Below are positions 1-5,231 of a DNA stretch of 8,314 bases, piece by piece. Source of the stretch: Ignavibacteriaceae bacterium (GTDB taxonomy: Bacteria; Bacteroidota; Ignavibacteria; Ignavibacteriales; Ignavibacteriaceae); NCBI GenBank assembly GCA_022865965.1, contig JALHTS010000416.1:1-8314 (forward strand), written 5' to 3'. How positions within the stretch are numbered: position 1 is the first letter of the stretch; every line of letters starts with the position of its first letter. The position numbers and the translations under genes were made by a program. A model generated the notes under the pieces. That model saw nothing but the letters and a program-made list of their open reading frames with translations, was not told the DNA's origin and did not search any database.

Positions 1-1150
1 TCCAAACATCACCGTATTTTTCATTCAATTCAGGATTACTCTGAACGGCGGTTTTAAATGTTTTTTCAAAATCTTTCTTTCTCTGCATTAAAATCGGATC
101 TCTTAATCCCTTGAGAATACCTTCGAACGCTTTTCGTGAATTTTCAAAATTGAAAAGCATATCCTGTAATTCAAGTGACCTTTCAGGACTTTCGTTAATC
201 ATATTTGAATATACTTCTATTAATCCATGAATCATTTCAAGAGTCATCGGATATCGAATATCTCGGGCATATTCAAGCTGAGCAAGAGTATTTAATCTGT
301 CAGTATTTCCCGGATTACCTACAACAAAAACAGGTTCACCAGGTGCGGCACCATTCTCACTCCACTTGAGGTAATTATCTGTCTTTAAAGGCTTTCCGTC
401 TTCATCATAAACTCTGAAAAATGTGACATCTAGATTATAACGCGGATAAGTAAAATTATCAGGATCACCGCCAAAGAAACCAAGCTGGTCTTCAGGAGCA
501 AAAACTAATCTTACATCAGTATATCTCTTATAACCGTAAAGTGAATATTTTCCACCGTTATAAAGTGCTGTTACAGAACATTCATAACCTGATTCCTGAG
601 ATTCACGATCTTCAATAACTTTGATTATATCATTTTTAAGTTTCGTTCTTTCTTCGTCGGTTTTTCCATTTTCTATTTCAGCTAAAATTTCATCTGTAAC
701 ATCTTTTATAAGCACAAGCTGACTTACATAAAGACCCGGTACCGGTCTTTCATCTTCAAGAGTTTGAGCAATAAATCCATCTGCATGGAAATCTTCATCT
801 TCACCGGATATTTGTGTAACACTCTGACGTCCGCAATGATGATTGGTCATAACCAATCCATCTGCTGAAATAAATGATGCCGAGCAATAATTTGCAAATC
901 TCAATGCAGACATTCTTATATGATCGAACCATTCTTGAGTGGGACGAAAACCATAAGCTTCTTCAAAATAATCCATTGGTGGATATTCGAAGGTCCACAT
1001 TTTACCATTATCAAACCTTCCGGCTTTAACAGTATCAAGATTTAGCCATTCGGTATTTTGTTGTGCTTTAAGTGGATTAACAAAAAAGAATCCAACTAAG
1101 ACAACAGACAAAAGACTCATACGAAAGAGTTTGAGCGATCCTATTTTCAT
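1..1150 (-). CDS. Family S46 dipeptidyl-peptidase (DPP7/DPP11-like), N-terminal part, cut by window edge
   Basis: Exported serine peptidase that removes dipeptides from peptide N-termini, in the periplasm or at the outer membrane. I translated 383 codons; the 3' end lies beyond position 1. Residues 1-30 look like a Sec signal: basic start, hydrophobic core at about 12-24, likely cleavage after LKA (29). GLVMTNHHCG (98-107) is the S46 histidine motif, with His105 the likely catalytic histidine. GGDPDNFTYPRYNLDVTFFR (227-246) carries the aspartate region; Asp241 best fits the expected His-Asp spacing. VVGNPGNTDRL (276-286) is another conserved block. The catalytic serine and the residue separating DPP7 (hydrophobic P1) from DPP11 (Asp/Glu P1) lie outside the window, so specificity cannot be called. 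An AGGA Shine-Dalgarno lies 7 nt before the ATG at 1150; Met11 is a less likely start. The family is common in Bacteroidota, where it supports growth on peptides. Confidence 0.93.
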   Translation of the reverse strand, partial: MKIGSLKLFRMSLLSVVLVGFFFVNPLKAQQNTEWLNLDTVKAGRFDNGKMWTFEYPPMDYFEEAYGFRPTQEWFDHIRMSALRFANYCSASFISADGLVMTNHHCGRQSVTQISGEDEDFHADGFIAQTLEDERPVPGLYVSQLVLIKDVTDEILAEIENGKTDEERTKLKNDIIKVIEDRESQESGYECSVTALYNGGKYSLYGYKRYTDVRLVFAPEDQLGFFGGDPDNFTYPRYNLDVTFFRVYDEDGKPLKTDNYLKWSENGAAPGEPVFVVGNPGNTDRLNTLAQLEYARDIRYPMTLEMIHGLIEVYSNMINESPERSLELQDMLFNFENSRKAFEGILKGLRDPILMQRKKDFEKTFKTAVQSNPELNEKYGDVW

Positions 1151-1304
1151 AATTCTGTCCTTATTTTTGTTTATTATTATTTTATGAAAAAAATCAGCCT
1201 AATTTACGAATATCAGTTTGAATAGACATAAAAATTCAGTCAAAATAAATAACTTTTTTAATGGATTTTTCATTCGAATGGTCAATAAACGGATAAACGA
1301 TATC

Positions 1305-1340
1305 ACCAATTCTTCCTCTTTAAATCAAGAAAGAATCGGT
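1305..1340 (-). other. Strand-specific 14-bp RNA hairpin between the zinc-ribbon gene and the S46 gene
   Basis: Read as minus-strand RNA, ACCGATTCTTTCTT (1340 to 1327) pairs along its whole length with GAGGAAGAATTGGT (1318 to 1305). There are 11 Watson-Crick and 3 G-U pairs and an 8-nt loop (1326 to 1319). On the plus strand the three G-U pairs become A-C mismatches, so the fold belongs to minus-strand transcripts. It lies 31 nt past the stop of the zinc-ribbon gene and about 150 nt before the S46 start. It could be the terminator of the former, although no U-tract follows it (an 8-U run precedes it instead). It could also be a leader structure of the latter. The rest of this 220-bp spacer shows no convincing promoter. 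Confidence 0.4.
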
Positions 1341-1370
1341 AAAAAAAACTTTGGCTGAAATTTGGCAAAA

Positions 1371-1715
1371 CTAAATATAGGAATCGGGTTGATACAATGG
1401 TTCGATTTCCCATTCATCTTCTATGGTGCCAACACAGTGCGAACATTTAGGAACTGAAAAAACCACTTTTTCTTCATAATTAGCGGCTCTTACAAAGTTC
1501 AGAATTGTTTTACAACTGGAACACTGCACAATATGCGATGTAGTTGTCTTTGCGCTGCAATCCGGACAGATGAAACCTAACTCCCCCGGCTTTTCAATGG
1601 GGTTAACCGGAAAAATTGAGTTGCATTTTGTGTTATTGCATTTAGCGAAGTGCCATTTAATAGTATCAGTAGTAGCGATAACTGACTCCATATTTTTATT
1701 ATTGGATAGAAACAT
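1371..1715 (-). CDS. Small protein with two predicted zinc ribbons, function unknown
   Basis: I do not recognise this 114-residue protein by name. Its eight cysteines form four pairs: C26-X4-C31 with C50-X2-C53, and C65-X2-C68 with C91-X2-C94. This arrangement predicts two consecutive four-cysteine zinc ribbons. The second pair of each ribbon sits in rubredoxin-like knuckles (CPDC, CSHC). There is no signal peptide or membrane segment, so it is probably cytoplasmic, and the C-terminal tail is acidic (EDEWEIEP). Such ribbons bind nucleic acid, bind protein or act as structural modules; the sequence does not say which. The start is uncertain: neither Met1 (1715) nor Met9 (1691) has a clear Shine-Dalgarno. 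The gene is divergent from manB and points toward the S46 gene, 220 bp away, with no sign of shared function. It is real because the cysteine spacing is orderly and the frame is closed and unopposed. Confidence 0.75.
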   Translation of the reverse strand: MFLSNNKNMESVIATTDTIKWHFAKCNNTKCNSIFPVNPIEKPGELGFICPDCSAKTTTSHIVQCSSCKTILNFVRAANYEEKVVFSVPKCSHCVGTIEDEWEIEPLYQPDSYI

Positions 1716-1781
1716 AAGTAGTTAATTTCAAAAAGTCCATGTAAAAATTAAGTACCTTTAAAGAAATTTTCTAAGTATAGC

Positions 1782-1810
1782 TTGGAATAATTTTATAAAT
1801 TACATATGAA
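1782..1810 (+). promoter_or_regulatory. Weak sigma-70-like promoter candidate for manB
   Basis: TTGGAA (1782-1787) and TATGAA (1805-1810) are separated by 17 bp in the divergent spacer, about 80 bp before the manB start. Each hexamer matches four of six consensus positions. In sequence this AT-rich such matches arise easily by chance, and Bacteroidota-type sigma factors prefer other elements, so this is only a candidate. Confidence 0.18.
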
Positions 1811-1892
1811 AATTACTGGAAGTCTGTTCCTATAAAAATACCAATCTTTTTCAGAGATTATTTTTTCATTTTTTTTATATCAAGGAAATTTT

Positions 1893-3239
1893 ATGGAGAG
1901 ATTAAACTGTTTCAAAGCTTATGATGTCAGGGGGAAAGTCCCTTCTGAGTTAAATGCACAATTAGCTTATAAAACCGGTCGGGCTTTTGCAAAATTGGTA
2001 AATGCAAAAAAAGTTGTTATTGGCCATGACATTCGTAAATCATCTGAAGAAATTTCTGAAGCATTAACAAGGGGATTAAATGATGCCGGAGTTGATGTAA
2101 TTGATATCGGACTTTGCGGAACCGAAATGGTTTACTTCGGAACTCCTTTCTTTGATGCCGATGGTGGAATAATGATTACAGCAAGTCATAATCCTCCTGA
2201 ATACAATGGAATGAAATTCGTTAAGCGAAATTCCGTTCCTGTTGGTTATGATTCAGGTTTGAATCAGGTAGAGAAAATGATCCTTAATAATGATTTGGGT
2301 GATGTAAATGAGAAAAAAGGCAGATATATCAAAAAAGATATTATGACTGATTTTATATCAAACCTAAAAAAGTTTTACAATGCAAAGAAAATCAATCCTT
2401 TTGCTGTTGTAGTAAATGCAGGAAACGGCTGCGCAGGATTAGCAATTGATGCAATTGAGAAAGACCTTCCAATAAAAATGATAAAAGTTTTTAATGAACC
2501 TGATTCGGATTTCCCGCACGGCGTTCCGAATCCCTTACTTCCTGAGAACCGCCAGCCAACTATTGATGCAGTTCTGAAAAATAAAGCTGATCTTGGAGTT
2601 GCGTGGGATGGTGATTACGACCGCTGCTTTTTCTTTGATGAGAATGGGAATTTTATTGAAGGATATTATATAGTTGGACTTCTTGCAAAATCAATACTCA
2701 AAAATAATCCGGGTGAAAGAATTGTTCACGATCCTCGCCTTACCTGGAATACTTTAGAAATAGTAAAAGCGAATGGAGGAGTTGCAGTTCAATCTGTAAG
2801 CGGACATGCATTTATTAAAGAAAAGATGAGAGAAGTAAATTCAATTTACGGCGGTGAAATGTCTGCTCATCATTACTTCCGCGATAATGCTTATTCAGAC
2901 AGCGGGATGATTCCCTTCTTACTGATTATGCAGTTGATGTCTGAAGAAAATAAAAAACTCAGCGAACTTGTTAAAGAAATGATTGCTAAATATCCTTGTT
3001 CCGGCGAAATTAACTCCACAATTCCTGATCCTGCAGGAAAACTTAAAGAAATTGAGAAGCTTTATTCTGATGGAAAGATAGATAAAGTTGACGGATTAAG
3101 CGTTGAATATGATGAGTGGAGATTCAACTTAAGAATGTCCAACACTGAACCAATTATCCGTTTGAATGTTGAAGCAAAAGATGATGAACAGTTGATGAAG
3201 CAAAAAACGGAAGAATTATTGAAAGTGATAAGAGGATAG
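1893..3239 (+). CDS. manB: Phosphomannomutase (ManB/CpsG type, alpha-D-phosphohexomutase family)
   Basis: Cytoplasmic enzyme interconverting mannose-6-phosphate and mannose-1-phosphate, the step before GDP-mannose for glycans and deoxysugars; many relatives also act on glucose phosphates. All four family landmarks are present. TASHNP (96-101) has phosphoserine Ser98. DGDYDR (239-244) binds Mg2+. GEMSAHHYF (321-329) is the sugar-specificity loop. RMSNTEP (414-420) is the C-terminal phosphate-binding loop. The 448-residue length is normal and the frame is intact. The opening FKAYDVRGK, the block FIEGYYIVGLLA and the GEMSAHHYFRD loop resemble E. coli CpsG/ManB more than the GEMSGH loop of Pseudomonas AlgC, which favours phosphomannomutase as the main activity. 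AAGGA at 1882-1886, 6 nt before the ATG, fixes the start. It is a single-gene unit: divergent from the zinc-ribbon gene and converging on the DUF2911 gene. ManC is not in the window. Confidence 0.95.
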   Translation: MERLNCFKAYDVRGKVPSELNAQLAYKTGRAFAKLVNAKKVVIGHDIRKSSEEISEALTRGLNDAGVDVIDIGLCGTEMVYFGTPFFDADGGIMITASHNPPEYNGMKFVKRNSVPVGYDSGLNQVEKMILNNDLGDVNEKKGRYIKKDIMTDFISNLKKFYNAKKINPFAVVVNAGNGCAGLAIDAIEKDLPIKMIKVFNEPDSDFPHGVPNPLLPENRQPTIDAVLKNKADLGVAWDGDYDRCFFFDENGNFIEGYYIVGLLAKSILKNNPGERIVHDPRLTWNTLEIVKANGGVAVQSVSGHAFIKEKMREVNSIYGGEMSAHHYFRDNAYSDSGMIPFLLIMQLMSEENKKLSELVKEMIAKYPCSGEINSTIPDPAGKLKEIEKLYSDGKIDKVDGLSVEYDEWRFNLRMSNTEPIIRLNVEAKDDEQLMKQKTEELLKVIRG

Positions 3240-3247
3240 TTTTATGT

Positions 3248-3283
3248 AACCTTCGAGGTCATATTAAAAATGCCTCGAAGGTT
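3248..3283. terminator. Hairpin between convergent genes, likely bidirectional terminator
   Basis: AACCTTCGAGG (3248-3258) and CCTCGAAGGTT (3273-3283) form a perfect 11-bp stem, extendable by one G-U pair on one strand, with a 14-nt loop. It starts 9 nt after the manB stop and ends 10 nt before the stop of the DUF2911 gene on the other strand, the expected place for a shared terminator. U-tracts on either side are short and interrupted, so termination efficiency is uncertain. Confidence 0.75.
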
Positions 3284-3293
3284 TGTTAAATCT

Positions 3294-3839
3294 CTAATTT
3301 ATTTTAACTTCAAGGATAAATGGAACTTTTAACTTTTCCCATTCTAATTTAATATCTGCAGTTGTATCTGAAGTTCTTGTAATTGTATAAGTAAGCCATT
3401 CCTGAAAATCATTTTCAATCGGATAAACTTTTATGCGAAGCGCATCTTCAGCTTCGTTGTATTCAAAAGCTCCCCATTGATCGGCAACTTTATTAAATAT
3501 CAATATCCATTCCTCAGTACCCGGTATTGCAAAGAAACTGTAAGAACCAGCTTTTAAAGGTTTATCATTAATCAAAACATCTGCACTGAATGTAAATTTG
3601 GTGGCTTCATTAGCTCCACCTCGCCACACTTTATCAAAAGGTACAAGTTCTCCCCAAATAACTCTTCCCTTTACTCCCGGTCTGCTGTAATCAACTTTTA
3701 CTTCTGTGAATCCTACTGTTTGCATTACTTCTGCTTTTGGACTAATCCTTATTTGAGGCTGCTCTTCCTGCTTTTCTTCACAGCCTATAGATAAGAACAT
3801 CAAAAGAACTGATATAAAACTGTATACAATTGACTTCAT
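3294..3839 (-). CDS. DUF2911 family lipoprotein
   Basis: Exported lipoprotein of unknown function, 181 residues. The N-terminus has Lys2, a hydrophobic stretch (about 4-18) and LSIGC with the acylated cysteine at position 20; the lipobox is slightly relaxed (Ser at -3). The mature part begins EEKQEEQ, an acidic run directly after the cysteine that resembles the surface-export signal of Bacteroidota lipoproteins. The DUF2911 signature follows: ISPKAEVMQTVG (32-43), VDYSRPGVKGRVIWGELVPF (49-68), VWRGGANEATKFTF (71-84) and LKAGSYSFFAIPGTEEW (96-112), then the W-G-A-F-E-Y block near 122-127. The domain fills the mature protein and looks complete. No catalytic role is established for the family. 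An AGGA Shine-Dalgarno 7 nt before the ATG supports this start. It follows the aminotransferase gene on the same strand after 130 bp, too far apart to assume one operon. No promoter stands out in that gap. Confidence 0.92.
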   Translation of the reverse strand: MKSIVYSFISVLLMFLSIGCEEKQEEQPQIRISPKAEVMQTVGFTEVKVDYSRPGVKGRVIWGELVPFDKVWRGGANEATKFTFSADVLINDKPLKAGSYSFFAIPGTEEWILIFNKVADQWGAFEYNEAEDALRIKVYPIENDFQEWLTYTITRTSDTTADIKLEWEKLKVPFILEVKIN

Positions 3840-3969
3840 CTTAAAATCCTGAAAATGAGTGAGTTAAAACTAAAGTAAAAAATTGGGATTTCATTTCATA
3901 ATTCAAAGAGAATAATGAGTTCTAATTTAATTTTTGTAACGGGAATAAAACAAATTTCATTATAGATTT

Positions 3970-5097
3970 TTAATAATTTTTTATTGCATCAACAACTTTG
4001 TCAATATCTTCCTCATTGTTATAGAAATGAGGAGAAAGTCTTATCATTTTTTCGCGTAAAGAAGTTATAATATTTCTCTCTGTTAACCAGTTGAATAAAC
4101 CTTCAGAATCAGGATGCTTGAATGTCACAATTCCAGAAAAATATTTTTCCTCTAATTCATCTGGATATAAACGAATCCTTTCGTCTTTCAGTTTATTTCT
4201 TAAAAATAGTGTGTGGTCAATTACGGAATTTTCTACTCTTCTAAATCCAAAAGATTCAAACATTTTCAAGGAAATATTGAGAGCATAAATTCCCACGGCA
4301 TTAATTGTTCCTGTTTGAAAAGCAGAAGCAGATGATTTTATTTTCATCTCAAACTGAAGTAAATCCCAGGCATTTTCAACAGAAAGCCAGCCGACAAAAG
4401 TAGGTTCCATCTTTTCCTGTAATTCTTTTGAGATGTAAATGAATGCCATTCCTTGCAGACCAAGCATCCATTTTTGAACTCCACAAGAAAGAAAATCTAT
4501 ATTACATTTTTGAACATCAAGCTGAAGTGCCCCTAATCCCTGAATTGCATCGATACTTAGAATAATATTTTTACTTTTGCAAAACTCACCGAGTATTTCA
4601 AGATCGATTTTATATCCCGATAAAAACTGTACATAGCTTACCGAAATAAGTTTTGTTTTATTATCCGCTGCATTAATAATATCCTCAGCTGAAACAATTC
4701 CATCTTTTGATTTTACAAATTCAACTTGAACACCTTTCTTCTGTAGATTTAAAAAAGGATAGACATTTGATGGAAATTCAATATCATTAAGAATTATCTT
4801 ATCACCACTTTCCCACTTTAAGCCTTGAGCTAAAATATTAAATCCGTTTGATGTATTATCTGTAAAGGCAATCCTTTCTTTACCGGTATTTAGATATCGT
4901 GCAAGAAGTTCTTTTGTTTCATCGGCAACAGAAAGAAATGATTGATAATCATCCATTTTTGATTCGCTGCGCTCCTTAAGAACTTCATTTATCCGGTCTA
5001 TAACCGGTTTACACACCGGTCCGGTTGCAGCATGGTTGAAATAAATAATTCTGTTATTCAGATAAGGAAAGTAAGTTCTGATGTCTGAAATGTTCAT
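3970..5097 (-). CDS. PLP-dependent aminotransferase class V fold enzyme
   Basis: Cytoplasmic pyridoxal-phosphate enzyme of fold type I, 375 residues, complete. Visible landmarks are YFNHAATGPV (19-28) at the active-site entrance, TDNTSNG (79-85) for phosphate binding, DIEFPSN (105-111), SIDAIQG (181-187) with the PLP-ring Asp183 and Gln186, and CGVQKWMLG (205-213) with Lys209 as the Schiff-base lysine. The C-terminal SLRE and IRLSPHFYNNEEDID (352-366) are typical of this family. The frame lacks the C-terminal catalytic-cysteine loop of SufS/CsdA cysteine desulfurases, and the sulfur partners SufE/SufU are absent. A desulfurase is therefore unlikely, although databases often give that name. 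Isopenicillin-N-epimerase-like or other class V transaminases or lyases are better guesses; the substrate is unknown. The start is well supported by AGAAGG (5107 to 5102) 4 nt before the ATG. It is divergent from the Lon-like gene across 134 bp. Confidence 0.9.
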   Translation of the reverse strand: MNISDIRTYFPYLNNRIIYFNHAATGPVCKPVIDRINEVLKERSESKMDDYQSFLSVADETKELLARYLNTGKERIAFTDNTSNGFNILAQGLKWESGDKIILNDIEFPSNVYPFLNLQKKGVQVEFVKSKDGIVSAEDIINAADNKTKLISVSYVQFLSGYKIDLEILGEFCKSKNIILSIDAIQGLGALQLDVQKCNIDFLSCGVQKWMLGLQGMAFIYISKELQEKMEPTFVGWLSVENAWDLLQFEMKIKSSASAFQTGTINAVGIYALNISLKMFESFGFRRVENSVIDHTLFLRNKLKDERIRLYPDELEEKYFSGIVTFKHPDSEGLFNWLTERNIITSLREKMIRLSPHFYNNEEDIDKVVDAIKNY

Positions 5098-5133
5098 TGT
5101 ACCTTCTTTAAAAAAATGATTAAAATAATTCCG

Positions 5134-5141
5134 TATTTTTG
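5134..5141 (+). promoter_or_regulatory. Candidate Bacteroidota-type -7 element upstream of the Lon-like gene
   Basis: TATTTTTG matches TAnnTTTG, the -7 box used by the Bacteroidota primary sigma factor, about 90 bp before the Lon-like start. No good TTTG -33 box sits at the expected distance upstream; the nearest similar word is TTTA at 5107-5110, slightly too far. If it is real, the transcript leader would be about 80 nt and would include both inverted repeats at 5155-5198. A chance match is possible in a T-rich spacer. Confidence 0.25.
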
Positions 5142-5154
5142 AAATTAGAAATAA

Positions 5155-5168
5155 GAATCTTTAGATTC
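5155..5168. repeat. Short inverted repeat in the divergent spacer
   Basis: GAATCT (5155-5160) and AGATTC (5163-5168) form a perfect 6-bp palindrome around TT. It lies 13 bp before the longer inverted repeat at 5181-5198, in the spacer between the class V enzyme gene and the Lon-like gene. A 2-nt loop is too tight for a good RNA hairpin, so a protein-binding dyad is the likelier reading if it has any function. Confidence 0.35.
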
Positions 5169-5180
5169 GTTTAACTAATT

Positions 5181-5198
5181 TGAAAGAGAATTCTTTCA
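5181..5198. repeat. 7-bp inverted repeat upstream of the Lon-like gene
   Basis: TGAAAGA (5181-5187) and TCTTTCA (5192-5198) are perfect complements around GAAT. They form a 4-nt-loop hairpin in RNA or a dyad operator in DNA, 33 bp before the Lon-like start codon. It does not match the CIRCE heat-shock operator, and the factor that would bind it is unknown. Confidence 0.4.
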
Positions 5199-5231
5199 CG
5201 AACATACCGAAATTAAATACAGGCATCAGCA

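Noticed and set aside
1350..1366. Direct repeat TTTGGC twice, 5 bp apart, next to an A-run.
   Set aside because: It is too short and of too simple composition to support an attachment site or operator, and it is not inverted, so it does not form a terminator stem before the U-run on the minus strand.
1856..1880. T-rich tract before the manB Shine-Dalgarno that could suggest an intrinsic terminator.
   Set aside because: No stable GC-containing stem precedes it; a T-rich leader in an AT-rich genome explains it.
3840..3969. Spacer between the class V enzyme gene and the DUF2911 gene searched for a promoter or terminator.
   Set aside because: The best -7-like word on the minus strand (TACTTTAG) has a mismatch and no properly spaced -33 box, and no stem longer than a few base pairs was found.
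4091..4288. A 65-codon open frame on the plus strand.
   Set aside because: It is antisense to the C-terminal part of the class V PLP enzyme, whose residues are conserved there; it is a shadow frame.
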